From assembly GCA_014529385.2 (NCBI GenBank), contig CM043970.1:41905279-41969278 (forward strand): a stretch of DNA of 64,000 bases. Reading direction: 5' to 3'. Shown piece by piece: positions 30,838 to 41,760 of this stretch. The DNA comes from Adiantum capillus-veneris. Lineage: Eukaryota > Streptophyta > Polypodiopsida > Polypodiales > Pteridaceae. Every line of letters starts with the position of its first letter. Position 1 is the first letter of the stretch. A program made the position numbers and the translations under genes. Below the pieces are notes generated by a model that saw only the letters and a program-made list of their open reading frames with translations, was not told the DNA's origin and did no database searches.

Positions 30838-33003
30838 GAAAACCTTAGGTAGGTGACCGAGACTAATCCTTGAGGATAGGGATTTTTGGCTTGCCAAAAG
30901 TCTTGTTTTACATTTAGATAGGATCAGAGGGTGGAGGACTCTCTACGTCTTAGAGGGAGTCTCGGAAGCGTGTGTCTGGCCTAGATCCTTCGACTTAGGT
31001 AGATCAAGTAGACCAAGATAGTTTAGGTAGTAGTTGAGTTCTTGAGTAGGAGTTGGAGTGGTAGAAGCGGTGAGAGGAGATCTTGGGAGTCCAGAGAGGC
31101 CAGAAAGCAACCAAAACACCATTATCACCATTTCACATGATGAGTAGGAGTAGAGAAAGTAGGACATCATGATTCAGGATCTAGAGCATTTCATGCATGT
31201 ATACTTGCTTGGTAAAATCATCACAAGTTTGTAAAAGACGCAAAAAGATGCAAAAGTGTGTTTGAAAGCCTAAAAGAAATCCAAAAGTTATTGTGAGTGT
31301 TTCTGATAGAGCTACAGAGCATCAGGAGCATTTCTGTTTAGAAAAAAAAATTAATTTCAAGCTAAGAGACATCCTACACGTAGGATGTCTACAGGCTATT
31401 CTGGTGGGAATTCTAGGAATTTGAGTTGACCAGTGTGTTCAGATGGTGGGGTTTACCCTAATTTCAATTGGAAAGTGGAAATTTGACCATATCTTGACAG
31501 GATAAGGCCAGATGGACTGAAATTGCCAGATATCCTACCCAAAGTGTGCCAAAACATTATTTTGAGACCAAAACCATAAAATGGCTGCATGAGCATGTCT
31601 TGCATGATATATTGAGTGACTGAGAGGGGTTTCACCTCATTTGAGTGAGAAAACTGGGTTCAAAACAGACTTTAGCACTTTTGATTGAAAAAAGGCAAGA
31701 ACAGCTAAAATTGGGGACTTTTGAAATCCAAATCAAAATCTAAGCATACCACTGGGTTATTGACATCAAGGGGAAACTGTGGGTCAAGTATGGGGTCAAA
31801 CAGGCCAAAAAGACATCCTACGCGTAGGATGTCTTCTGTGTGATTTTGGACTCCAAACCAAATTTTGAGTATACCAAAGTGATCAACAACTCAAGGGGAG
31901 CGTGTGCTTTGAGTTTAAAGCCATTCTGATGAAAAAGACATCCTATGCGTAGGATGTCTAAAGTAAGAAATTGAAGCCAGACATTGACAGTGGGCATAGC
32001 AAGGTGTTGTATAGCCTAAGGCAAACCTCTTAGTCAATTTGGGTCCAAATTGAAGTTGATTAGACTAATCAGGATCAGCAACAGGCTATCGAAACAGATT
32101 TCTGACTCTTTGACCAGCCAATAGGTGTCCAAATCAAAAAGTAAAAACAGTTGTAGACTCAGTACATCAAGGGGAAACCATAGTGCAAAAATACAGGCAA
32201 AACTAAGCAAGAGACATCCTATGTGTAGGATGTCTATTGGGGCTTACTGAAGAGAAAATTTGACTGGGTTTAGACAGTGAGATTCCATTTGGCTTAAGGG
32301 TTCCAGAATTTCTTTCATAAGTGAATTTGGACCTCGTTTGTCCATTTGACGAAGCAAAGATTGAATTCAGATTTTTTCGCGTAAATTGACCAATATCCGA
32401 GGGAAGCACATTTCCAGAATAGCAGACCTAGTCCAGAACATCAGCATTGTTTAAAATATAGTAGTGGTTGAGATTAACTCTCTAGTTATACCAATCATTA
32501 CTAAGATAACCTCTAGCAGATAAATGCTTTGATTCGATTTCCGAAATTAAACACTTGTGTACAGGTATATTCAACAAAACAAAGCAAGAAGCTGTGCGAA
32601 GACTGATCCTTTGCCAGGTGAGTGGTTGGATTTGTGATAAATTGAATTGAAGATCAGGAAGATACATTGTTAGAGACCAGAAGGTGGCAAGTGACCAAGG
32701 TAGCTTAGTGTCCACCGAAGAGAGTGTAACTCAGGCAAGGTTAGATCCGCTAGCACCAATTATTGAGGAAGGTAGCGATACTGACACTTCGTCAGACAAA
32801 TCTTTCTTCATGATGGGTAGTCAATAGCCAGGAGGTTTCACATACGATGGACCAATGCCAGGAGGAAGCACCTCCCTGAATCCTTTGAATGATTCCAAAC
32901 TCACTATGATCTTCTTAGAACGAACAAACTCGAGGGGAGCCCTAGTCTATTCTGACTATCGAGGACGCAAGTGCATTTGTATCGAAGAGAGGCCAGCTAG
33001 AGA
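30838..33003 (+). repeat. element C leader with 20-bp palindromes
   Basis: Untranslated leader. Palindromes of consensus ACATCCTACGCGTAGGATGT start at 31369, 31813, 31938 and 32214, and a decayed one (ATATCCTACCC) is at 31530. The intervals are 161, 283, 125 and 276 bp. The copy at 31813 is perfect. Flanking text is AT-rich and poorly conserved, with phrases shared with the element A leader ('aggggaaac', 'ccaaatc'). No gene. Confidence 0.88.
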
Positions 33004-33384
33004 TTGGAGATAATCCGAGTCTATAATGATGGAGATAGATTCCGAGACAAAAAGGGGAACCACTATCTGATAGTTAGTAACCCTCAAGATTACAACAAAT
33101 ATGGAGATAATGTGGAGAAAGGGAAAATGGTTTCACAAGCTCAAGAACCGCCACCAAACATTGATCGGCCTAGAGCTATTTTTATGTATGATAAGAAAAC
33201 AACCAGGGTTCCAACTTATAACGAGAACGTGGGAATCTACAAGCATGAGAGTGAGGGTATAGTCGCTTACTTTCGCAGCAAAGAACCATACGTAAACGAA
33301 TTAAGCAAAGACAATGTTCTTTACTTATTCTCTTATGAAACTTCCATGGGGAAGGGTATAGTTTTTGTTGATAGATACGGATGA
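33004..33384 (+). CDS. small conserved ORF upstream of gag in element C
   Basis: A 126-codon ORF related to 5980-6309 in element A. Shared features are a Y/F-rich core and GKGIVFVDRYG before a TGA (33382), after which the same frame reads EYQHILPEEVERATG and on toward gag. The TGA may be a nonsense mutation, since element A lacks a stop at this point (VDKYGHEYKLI), so this was probably the N-terminal extension of gag. No known domain; function unknown. Confidence 0.6.
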   Translation: MEIIRVYNDGDRFRDKKGNHYLIVSNPQDYNKYGDNVEKGKMVSQAQEPPPNIDRPRAIFMYDKKTTRVPTYNENVGIYKHESEGIVAYFRSKEPYVNELSKDNVLYLFSYETSMGKGIVFVDRYG

Positions 33385-33459
33385 GAATACCAACATATTC
33401 TCCCAGAGGAGGTAGAAAGGGCAACAGGTTCAGGAGCATCAGCATATGCCCTTGAAGAA

Positions 33460-35037
33460 GTGCCAAGAGCCACCTACAACCCAACTAAGTCGACGAATCC
33501 TTTTTCAGATGAGTACGACGCTACCTCACATTCCACCGGACCGCAAGCATTCAACAACCAAGACCAACCAGCAAACCAGCCATCATTGCAGGCATGGCTT
33601 CGACAGAGTGCAACATTGGAACAAGACCAAAGCCGAGAGGGTTATCAAGCCACACGAGGGCTAAGGGATTTGCAAGAACCACCCCTCTATTCAAAGTATC
33701 AAGGAGAGAGTAAGCCAAAGACTCAAGGGTCAACAGATCCTGGAGGACCACCCATAGAACAAGTTCGAAGAGATGAACCACCTCCAGCGAGAACCGTTAG
33801 AAATTATGGCTTAGGAGCACCACTGGGAGAGGAACCAGCCTATTACAGAAGACCTGAGGAGGTATATCGATTAGGACCTGCAGATCCAATGATGAGGTTT
33901 GTAGACCATCGGAGAATTAGACATTCTCAAGTGCAAAAATGGGTAAACAAGAAATACACAGAAAGCAGAGACCCAAGAGATCATGTAGCAGCCTTTGTGC
34001 GTGTAATTAGAGTCGAAGAGGTGTTAGACTTCCCTACCCAATTTGCAGGGTTTGGACTAACCCTAGAGGATGATGCAACCACTTGGTTTGACTCTGTAGA
34101 GCGTAGACACTTTGAGTCTATGGAGGAAGTGTTTGACAAATTTATCAAGGAATTCTCACAAAGGGGGATAGCTCATAATACCGTCTCACAAATCCATAAA
34201 TTCAAACAGAAAGATGGAGAATCTGTACGAAAAGCAGTCCTAAGACTAAAAAGATATGTTAAGTTCTGTCCTGTGGAAGAACTGCCAACTCAGTCCAGGC
34301 TCATGCTGATATTCATCCAGGGACTAAGGAATGCGGATCTCCAGAAAGACTTACATATGAAGAGGAGCACGACGTTGAATGAGTTGACCAAGGAAGATCT
34401 TTACCTTGTGGACAATTGTGTGGTCTACAAAGAGGGGGAGTTCAAGGACCTTGATGACGATTCGTCCTCACAAAGTGGAAGCAAGTCTTCTAAGACAGCA
34501 CTGAAAGGAGAAGTAGCTGTAAACCAAGAGCAACTTGTTGATGAAGTGCTAAAAAAGATTAACTTGTACGCCAAACCCCAGGCTAAACAGCCCAAGTGGT
34601 GTTCTATTGAACAAAAATGGACAAACCATGGGACCGAGGAATGTTATTATAACAAGGGATATGTGAGAGAGAGACCTTACGCTCCCCAAGCTCCGGTAGC
34701 TTCTCCTCAAGATCCACCAATGCGTAGATATCAAGCAGGAAACCTACCAGGACCTGTAGGTGTAGAAAGACCACAACTAGTGTTGGGGCAACAACCACCC
34801 CTACCAAGATTACGACCAGTCGATATAAGATACACACCAACCGTAACCAAATCAGATGATAAGGCTTTGGTGCCTATGAATGCATATTATGAAAATCCCA
34901 ATGGATATACGGCAAACCCTGTCTATTATCCACCGGAAGAACCCCCGACACCAGAACCATGGAGCATGATAGGAAATACAGGACCACCAACTGCTACACA
35001 GGCAGCAGGAGAAGGAAGATATAGCTTAGATGAATGA
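33460..35037 (+). CDS. element C gag
   Basis: A 525-codon frame, the best gag in the window. Residues 1-140 are Pro/Gln/Arg-rich. The retrotransposon gag (capsid) domain spans about residues 145-330: SQVQKWVNKKYTESRDPRDH, FGLTLEDDATTWFDSVERRH, FDKFIKEFSQRGIAHNTVSQ, and VRKAVLRLKRYVKFCPVEEL. A Ser-rich acidic stretch follows, then a Pro/Tyr-rich C-terminus. It assembles the cytoplasmic particle. The zinc knuckles are not in this ORF but start about 80 bp after its stop in another frame. Confidence 0.88.
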   Translation: MPRATYNPTKSTNPFSDEYDATSHSTGPQAFNNQDQPANQPSLQAWLRQSATLEQDQSREGYQATRGLRDLQEPPLYSKYQGESKPKTQGSTDPGGPPIEQVRRDEPPPARTVRNYGLGAPLGEEPAYYRRPEEVYRLGPADPMMRFVDHRRIRHSQVQKWVNKKYTESRDPRDHVAAFVRVIRVEEVLDFPTQFAGFGLTLEDDATTWFDSVERRHFESMEEVFDKFIKEFSQRGIAHNTVSQIHKFKQKDGESVRKAVLRLKRYVKFCPVEELPTQSRLMLIFIQGLRNADLQKDLHMKRSTTLNELTKEDLYLVDNCVVYKEGEFKDLDDDSSSQSGSKSSKTALKGEVAVNQEQLVDEVLKKINLYAKPQAKQPKWCSIEQKWTNHGTEECYYNKGYVRERPYAPQAPVASPQDPPMRRYQAGNLPGPVGVERPQLVLGQQPPLPRLRPVDIRYTPTVTKSDDKALVPMNAYYENPNGYTANPVYYPPEEPPTPEPWSMIGNTGPPTATQAAGEGRYSLDE

Positions 35038-35115
35038 ACATTGTTGTTCATAGACAATGGAGGCATGGGCTGACAGAGACATGCATACCAACAAAGGAGA
35101 TCTCAAGGAGCACCT

Positions 35116-35663
35116 CAACAACCCAAGGGACCCTGCTACAAGTGTGGTAGAGACCATTGGATGAAATCATTAGAGTCAACGCATATTGCACTGAGTGTGG
35201 AGTTATTCATTTGATTCTCGATTGCCCTAAAAACCCGGGCAAAGGAGGAAAAACCACCTTAAACATGCTAGAAACAGTACCTTCCAATGGAGGGTCAGAA
35301 AATGAAACAATCATACCTATTCAGGCAGTAACACGAGCCCAAGCTCAAAGAATGACAAATGAACACATAGTTGAAGAGCCAAAAACCGATGCCCAAAGTT
35401 CAAAAACGAAAGATCAGAGAAACACTTGGAAAGCTAGAAAGGCGCATATGAAAGCAAGGAAGGAACGAGAGCAAACATCTCTATCCAAGGAGTTGAAACA
35501 TACAAAGGATAGATTAGAGTGGTTACAGGATCTTGCTAGCTTAAGTTCACACACCACGGCAACCATAGCACCCAAGGAAATAGTAGAGCCCAAAAGTGTG
35601 GGATCAGGAGGATCTGTAATGGTTGACAAGGTAAATGAGCACTTGGATGCTAAAGGCTTATGA
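35116..35663 (+). pseudogene. element C zinc knuckles and coiled-coil linker
   Basis: First knuckle GPCYKCGRDHWMK (about 35130) in one frame, second knuckle CTECGVIHLILDC in the ORF 35157-35663. Both have CX2CX3H spacing, as in element A. Then a basic helical stretch (WKARKAHMKARKEREQTSLS) corresponding to 7700-7800, and GGSVMVDKVNEHLDA. A frameshift at about 35655 separates it from the next ORF. Confidence 0.7.
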
Positions 35664-35703
35664 AGCTAGACTTAAAAAGAACCAAACCTAGGAGCAAAGG
35701 TGG

Positions 35704-36520
35704 ATGACTTATCCATATGCGGAAATAGAAAAACAAAAGTTGGAAATGTGTAAAAGGATGATTGAAACAGCTCAATCATTGATGGAAGACCCGCTGGGTA
35801 AACCTACCAATTGGCATGAGGCATCGGCTCCAACCCCTATCCAACCAACTTTAGAGGAACAAGTAGAAACAAAGGAAAGACTCACTAATGCCTATGAGTC
35901 CAGAGGAGAGCCTATCATAGTGCCAAATACAACAAATGAAGCAAGTGACAGGTTCCAGCCTAAAACATTGATAGAAATGGGTAAGGACTGTAACGGTCTA
36001 GACGATCTGTGGAAGAAAATCCGTGAGGACAACGAGGCCAATAGGATGAGTAACCACATGAATAGCACGAGAAAAGAAGAGAATGTAACCTTACCTCCTA
36101 TTGAAGAATTTGAGGCAAGGTCACAAATGAACTTTGAGATACATTCACAAGGGGGAAACCAAGGATCAATTAGTTCGGAGCACAGCCAACCAGACTCGCT
36201 GAGAACTTTACCCTCTTACCTAGGAGAGTATGAAGCCAAGTCGGAAGTGAGAGCAATCCCATCTCAAAGACTTTCTTCTAACAAAGTGATGGATTCGCAA
36301 GGATTGATTGAGTTGTTGTCCACTCTGGTGGCATGTACCATCACATTAGCAGAACTCCTAAGGTTACGGCCAAACATGTGGACCATAGTAGGTAAATGCG
36401 TAGAAAAATTTGGAGTGAAAGACCCCACCTTGAAGCTACAGGAAGGGATCAGAGAGTTGGATAGGCCTCAACTAAACACTAGGCCAGTACCATTAAACAA
36501 GGTTGGAGAGTATTGCGACA
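35704..36520 (+). pseudogene. element C linker region, interrupted by the gene island
   Basis: Continues the linker (MTYPYAEIEKQKLEMCKRMI) with an acidic region and the LLRLRPNMWTIVGKC block also seen antisense at 18412-18480. Homology with other copies ends at VGEYCD (36515-36520). In elements A and E the protease follows there; here the next 22 codons belong to the inserted block and the protease is absent. Confidence 0.7.
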
Positions 36521-36689
36521 TTAGGAAAAATATGGACTCTCCTTGGGCCTTTTTGATTAGTGAAGGCTTAAGGGAGAACCAATGAGAAGGCTCTTGGGAT
36601 ATCACCTAGAGGGGGAGGAATGGTAGGGGTGCAGCCTAATTGTCTCCCTCTTCAATGCTTGTTTCTTAGAGAGAGGTGGTAGGTAGGCG

Positions 36690-36735
36690 AGGGGGGTGGG
36701 GGGGGGGGGGGGGGGGGGGGGGGTGGGTGGGGGGT
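36690..36735 (+). repeat. poly-G tract
   Basis: A G run of about 28 bases with interspersed T, near the left side of the gene island; its length is uncertain in any assembly. Confidence 0.9.
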
Positions 36736-36884
36736 AAATAGGAGGAGAGAGGTGTCATAAAAGAGGGAAGGACCCCCCCAAAAAAAATGCGCATGCTTAA
36801 AAACCCTAAAAATTGGATTTTTTTTTTAAGTTCCAAAGTTGACCCATTTGCCTCCAAAACATAAACTAACTTTAAAAAGTCAAA

Positions 36885-37210
36885 TTTTCTCCCCAAAATC
36901 CACTTTTCTTTCTCTCCCTCATTACTTTTCTCTCCCACACTCTCCCTCTTCTCCCTCCTCCCATTCTCTTTCTACAGTCAAGGCAGCCATAGCCAAAAGC
37001 TTTCCACCACTCTCTCCCTCTCTCTCCATAGCTCCCCCTTCTCTCACACCTCCATCAACCCTCTACAGTCCCACACTCCATAGCCCACAGCTCCACTATC
37101 CTCTCTACCTCTCTACCTCTTACTCTTCCCCTCTTTCTCTATCTCCACTATCAAAGCCACCATAGGCAGCTCACCTCACCCTCCCCTCAGCTCCTCATTC
37201 TCTCTCCACA
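36885..37210 (+). promoter_or_regulatory. pyrimidine-rich leader upstream of gene X
   Basis: About 320 bp dominated by C and T (tctctccctc-type text) ending 45 bp before the gene X ATG. Pyrimidine patches are common around plant transcription starts; no clear TATA box. Confidence 0.45.
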
Positions 37211-37255
37211 GTACTCAACTCTTTCAAATCCCTTCCTAAGCCCAACTTCCCAAGC

Positions 37256-38586
37256 ATGTCCATACATAGACGGACCAAACCAGAGATAGAGGAGATTGTC
37301 TTGCACAACACAAAAGACTCAGAGGGGGTATGGATCCCACAAGTATTCAAGAAGGGTGCATGGGTCTACATGCAACTGTCACGTGCTGTACCTCATCGCG
37401 TACGGTGTCGAGGCATACTAGAACGTCATTGGAAGGGCCGGCTATTGGCATTCAAAGAAACAACGTCCGGAATGGTGACCATTGTGAAACACGTCTACAG
37501 TGCAACTGAGATCCACCTCAAGAGAGCTTCAACTCAATTTGCACCTCATTGTAAGTTTTCATGGTTTAGCTATCCCATGCATATGCCATGTTTATGTTTA
37601 TGTGATCATTATGTTTAACTAAGGGCATTTGTAAAGATGTTTTTCCATCCAGCTTAGTTGAGGAGAAGTTGAGGAGCAGCCACTTGAGTGCCTCTCAGGC
37701 ACGTTCATGGTTTTGCATGCTCACATTGGGGAGCTTATGTTTCCTAATGTTTTATCGAAAAAACTTACCGAGCAGCGAATATTCATGTACTCCCACAAGT
37801 ACGTGGTGCCGAAGTCAAGCCAAAGCTATGGTAGGTTAGAAGCCGTGGAAACACCCTCATTGCAGAGTGCAGAATGGCCAACTCCAGACCATTGGGCTTT
37901 GCTTTCTTACAAGCACAAGGTGTTGCAAGATTTCCAAGGGTCCCTAAAGTTTGGTAAGGCAACCAGATCGGTGGGTCTCAGTTGGCATTGTTCCATTCAT
38001 TTGTTTGTGCATGCATTCCGCTCTCTGCCGATTGTAGAAACACCAACAATGTTTGTTTGCAAAGACGTTGACATAGATGCAATCGACACCATTCTAGGTG
38101 TCAATTGGGGCTATGTTGACGGTTTGCATGATGGTGACCGTTATAAGTGCAATGTGTCCCCCACACAGCTTTGCCTTCGATATTTGAAAGCAAGGGGCAC
38201 CTTGTATGCACGGTTTAGCTACGAGAGGTGGATGCACAAACGTGGCAAATGGATACCCTTGCAGCTGTAGCCGAAGAGGTTCAATCCTTTGAAATTCGTG
38301 TCCGCATGCCCAATAACGAGGTGGAGGTGGTTGCAGTAAATTCGCATTGGACTCTTGCCAATCTTCGAGAACACTTTGTCGTAATGGGATTCGAGGATGT
38401 CGGTAATGCAAGTTTAAACTGGAACAACGCAAGGTCTGCTTTGTGCTTGCTTAGCTACCTTTTCTTATTTTTTGTGGGTTTTTGTATTTTGATTGCCCAT
38501 TTTTTGGTTGTATAGATTGGAAGGTGGATGGAGGCCACTATGCTTGTTTACAAAGATTGGGCTACAGACGAAATCATCTTGTCTAA
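37256..38586 (+). CDS. gene X: multi-exon gene of unknown function
   Basis: Exon 1 (37256-37550) starts MSIHRRTKPEIEEIVLHNTK and ends at a strong donor GTAAGT (37551). A second open part (37664-38230) reads MVLHAHIGELMFPNVLSKKL and IDTILGVNWGYVDGLHDGDR. A third (38265-38402), after acceptor TTGCAG, reads FEIRVRMPNNEVEVVAVNSH and LREHFVVMGFEDV, which has a faint ubiquitin-like beta-grasp pattern. It joins through donor GTAATG and acceptor TATAG (intron 38403-38515) to exon 4 (38516-38586), WKVDGGHYACLQRLGYRRNH then stop. That last splice is in frame. The joins exon 1-2 and exon 2-3 are not in frame with the obvious sites, so the gene may be decayed or my exon borders wrong. Family not recognised. 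Confidence 0.5.
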
Positions 38587-38741
38587 GTGAATTGTCTTGT
38601 AACTTTAATGGTTTATATATTGGATATTTTATTAAATATTTTGAAAATTTTTAAGGTGTTGTACTTGATTTTGTACTTGAGTTTTAAGGTGGTGTAAATT
38701 TATTTTTTAAATGCATTTTTTTTTTCCGAGATGGAATGTGT

Positions 38742-38749
38742 CTATATAA
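38742..38749 (+). promoter_or_regulatory. TATA box of gene Y
   Basis: TATATAAG, 82 bp before the gene Y ATG at 38831; a C/T-rich start region follows. Only 155 bp separate it from the end of gene X. Confidence 0.75.
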
Positions 38750-38830
38750 GGAGGACCACCTCCTCATTTCACCATTTTCATCCCAGCATTGCAGAGAGAC
38801 TTAGCATACCCAATCACGCAAAGAGAAGAC

Positions 38831-40287
38831 ATGGCTGCTAATAGTGCTTTAGTTGCATTCCTTACTGAGGTTGGGCATGCAAATCGCCCTGAGCTTCAAG
38901 CATTTTTCACAACCCAACCCGATTTGGAAACCACTTTGATCCTCCACTCTCAATCTCTTGAGCACATTACTTCATACATTTCCATGTGCATGGGGAGATT
39001 CATTGTTGAGTTACCAAACCGGCCAGGGCAATGGGTCCCTGAAGGCCTTCTCCACCACATCTACCAAGGGGATAGGACATTTCATCAGCGGCTTGCACGC
39101 TTTGCCACCATAGCACAACTCGCCGAAAAATATGTGCGGCTTGAAGCTGATGATGTGCGAGCAATGCGTAAGGAAAGTATCGGAAACACTTTTTTCTCTG
39201 TTCAGGCCATAATGATCTTCCTCCTTCACGAGTGCTCAGCAGGCCCTGATGTAGTGCTACCACACTTGCAGATCGGCGGGGTATTGGCTGATGTGAAGGA
39301 CCCCAAGCCCGCGGCCATTGACTCATCCGCAGAGGAGAGGACGCTTGCCTTGACCTATGTTGTAGGGATTCAAGGCCTCTTGGAGGCCTCTCCATCAGTC
39401 GGTTCATCCTCCGGACCGCTAGAAGGAACCACCACTCGGGATGCCATCCCTGAGGTAGAGATTACCCGCTTCTCCTCCATTGTGGTGGGTGGGGAGGAGT
39501 TTGTGTTTATGCACGATCTGGAGAAATCCTTTGAGCTTCGCATGGATGAGTGTTTCGCCATCCTCGATGCCCATGGAAAGTTTGAGGTTGATACCACCAC
39601 CTCCCATGATGATGATCTCCTACTGCCCATGGGGAATACTTTGGCGGACACAGTGGCGATCGCACAAGCGGAGGTGGCAGGGGCCGAGTAGGCCAAGGTC
39701 TTTGAGGAGGAGTTTGTGGCCGTGCAAGCCATGTGCTTGGCTAAACGCGCAAGAGTGGATTCACCACCACCTGCTGCAACACCTGTTTTGCTTGATCCAA
39801 AGGGGAAGTCAAGCGTCGATCTTTACTTGCACCCGGATGCCGATGAGGAGGATCGTAGACAAGAGGTATAGATGCTCACTTACATTTGATTGTTACAAAT
39901 GATTTTGTTAATGTTATATCATAATTCTGTGCCCTATCTCAGAAAACCTATGTTTTGCAGGATTTTCTGGAGGTTGACGCCTGGGCGCAACGGTCAGGGG
40001 GGAGGAGGACGCCGTTCGGACCTCAAGCGGCACTTGCTCACTACCTCGGCACACTTCCCACTGGTGTCATGGTGTTTGTCCATGCCGACTTCTCCCCGAA
40101 TGGTCGCTACAACATTTTTTCTTTCGGTTCAGTCTCCAAGGCGTTGTGTTTAACAACACTTGCCCAAACGGCCAACCTTGTAGTGCTTGTAAATAAAGCT
40201 TTTGCAATATCCACTTTCGGTGTAAAATTTCGCGGGCGCCTTATTGCCCATGTCGGCATGAACCAAGCTGTAGGGGTCAATGTGTGA
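38831..40287 (+). CDS. gene Y: two-exon gene of unknown function, 3' end altered by a MITE
   Basis: Start at 38831 (MAANSALVAFLTEVGHANRP), 82 bp after a TATA box. Exon 1 runs to 39865, with one in-frame TAG at 39689 after VAGAE. A phase-0 intron (39866-39960, GTATAG...TTGCAG) joins QE to exon 2 (DFLEVDAWAQRSGGRRTPFG), ending ..GVNV and TGA at 40285. About 450 codons. Mostly helical first half, acidic middle (GEEFVFMHDLEKSFELRMDE), then KRARVDSPPPAATP and a C-terminal globular part (GVMVFVHADFSPNGRYNIFS). I recognise no domain. The TGA lies in the left terminal repeat of a MITE; beyond the MITE the frame goes on NDTQEITTTLLNREPPQKAK and stops, so the original C-terminus was 18-20 residues longer. 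Confidence 0.65.
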
Positions 40288-40567
40288 AAGCATGTTAACC
40301 TGTCGCACTTTTTGTGCTAGTTAGCAGTTTCAAGTTAGCACATCTTCAAAAAGTTGGGCGTCCGGTAAATTTTTTACAAATAATATCAAAATTTGTCAAA
40401 GGTTGTACATTTGGATTCCTTGTTTCAAGTGCTTTCTATTGATATATCATATGTCATAGATCTTGGAGATGTAGCTCAAGTTATTGTACTAGTTAGCATA
40501 TGTCAAAATTGTGCTAGTTAGCATTGTCCGGGACATGAAAAAGCATGACAGGTTAACATGCTTTCAC
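40284..40567 (+). mobile_element. 284-bp MITE with perfect 21-bp terminal inverted repeats
   Basis: GTGAAAGCATGTTAACCTGTC at 40284-40304 is the exact reverse complement of 40547-40567. The interior is AT-rich with three copies of TAGTTAGCA near the ends. No coding capacity. Flanks show AAT on both sides (caAT/taAT), compatible with a short target duplication. It sits in the last coding part of gene Y. Superfamily not determined. Confidence 0.85.
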
Positions 40568-40918
40568 CCTAATGACACCCAAGAAATCACAACCACTTTA
40601 CTTAACAGGGAGCCACCCCAAAAGGCCAAGCGCTAGAAAATTGTAATTAGAAAGATCCTAAAGCAAAAGCCGGATATCATGTAAAGCATTGATTTCTTTA
40701 ATGAAACTACTTTTTGCTGTCTATGACTCTCTTTCTTGCAAGGTTTTGAATTTCTTATACGTTGGGCTTCCATTGTGTATGAGAAGCACCATAATTTCTG
40801 CTATGACTACTAAAGGGTTTGGCAGGCATTAAAATTTATAAAATGCATACATTGTTATATCTAGGCTTCCAAAGTTATGGATGTGACTAGTAAAGGGCTT
40901 GGAAGTACCTAAAATATG

Positions 40919-40988
40919 CTGCCACAAGGGCGCGCATTGGGGCCTTCCATCAGCAGATGAAGTGTGCAAATGCGCGCCCTTGTGGCAG
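40919..40988. repeat. hairpin 1: 20-bp perfect inverted repeat
   Basis: Arms CTGCCACAAGGGCGCGCATT (40919-40938) and its exact complement (40969-40988) with a 30-base loop. Arms are GC-rich in an AT-rich setting. A second hairpin with the same arms is at 41308. It lies between the 3' ends of gene Y and the H3-like gene. Confidence 0.9.
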
Positions 40989-41307
40989 ATGAATTTGGAC
41001 ACATCTAGGAGCATACCCAGGTACAAAACAGAGTGACAAGACATTAATACACATTTGCAAAACATAAAGACATGGATACCCAGGTAACCTTAAGCCCATC
41101 TTGCCTCAGATACCTAAAGTTGTATTAATAAACCACAAGAGTAAACTATGTGGCAATATCTAGCCCTTTTTGGAGTATAGGACTGACATGGACTAAGGGG
41201 GGATGATTGCCAAAAGTATCTATGCTAATTGAAGCAAAAAAAACATACTTATTTCTTGTCAAAATTGTCTGGAAACCATTGGAAAGTGTCTGGAAAGCAC
41301 TAGGAAA

Positions 41308-41381
41308 GGCTGCCACAAGGGCGCGCATCGTGTCCATCCATAGGCCTCTGGAAGCCCCAAATGCGCGCCCTTGTGGCAGCC
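41308..41381. repeat. hairpin 2: 21-bp perfect inverted repeat, same arms
   Basis: Arms at 41308-41328 and 41361-41381 share the core TGCCACAAGGGCGCGCAT with hairpin 1; the 32-base loop differs. Centre-to-centre distance to hairpin 1 is about 390 bp. Confidence 0.9.
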
Positions 41382-41603
41382 AGTTTGGGGGAATTCCAAG
41401 CCATTTTCAACACTTTGTAGATGCTTTTTCCATGCAATATTGAGTCACATAGCATGGATACATCAGGAAGTGCATGCCCCACTTAGCCAAGGTGCTAAAC
41501 GTAGGCAATTTTTCACAATAACAAGCTAATGGCTACATACATACAATAAAAGGTAGACAAAACTTGGACCAGTGCTACATTTCATGGTACAAAATTAAAA
41601 CAA

Positions 41604-41714
41604 TACAATGAGCAGTGGGGTATACAATAAAAGACGCTTATATTCAAATATTTCCCAATACAATGCACAGTGGGGTATACAATCAAAAGACACTTGTATT
41701 CAAATTCTTCCCAA
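41604..41714. repeat. 55-bp tandem duplication 3' of the H3-like gene
   Basis: Two adjacent units sharing 'cagtggggtatacaat', 'aaaagac' and 'tattcaaat'. They start at 41604 and 41659 and would fall in the 3' untranslated region of the minus-strand H3-like gene. Confidence 0.8.
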
Positions 41715-41760
41715 TCTTGGAGTTTCGTAAATACAAAAAGGTTTGATGCCTAATTACAAG

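Noticed and set aside
36666-37165. Proline/serine-rich proteins on both strands near 36.7-37.2 kb
   Set aside because: Produced by the poly-G and pyrimidine-rich tracts upstream of gene X.
39000-39732. Minus-strand ORFs of 62-135 codons within gene Y
   Set aside because: Antisense shadows of the long gene Y exon, which has a TATA box and an in-frame intron on the plus strand.
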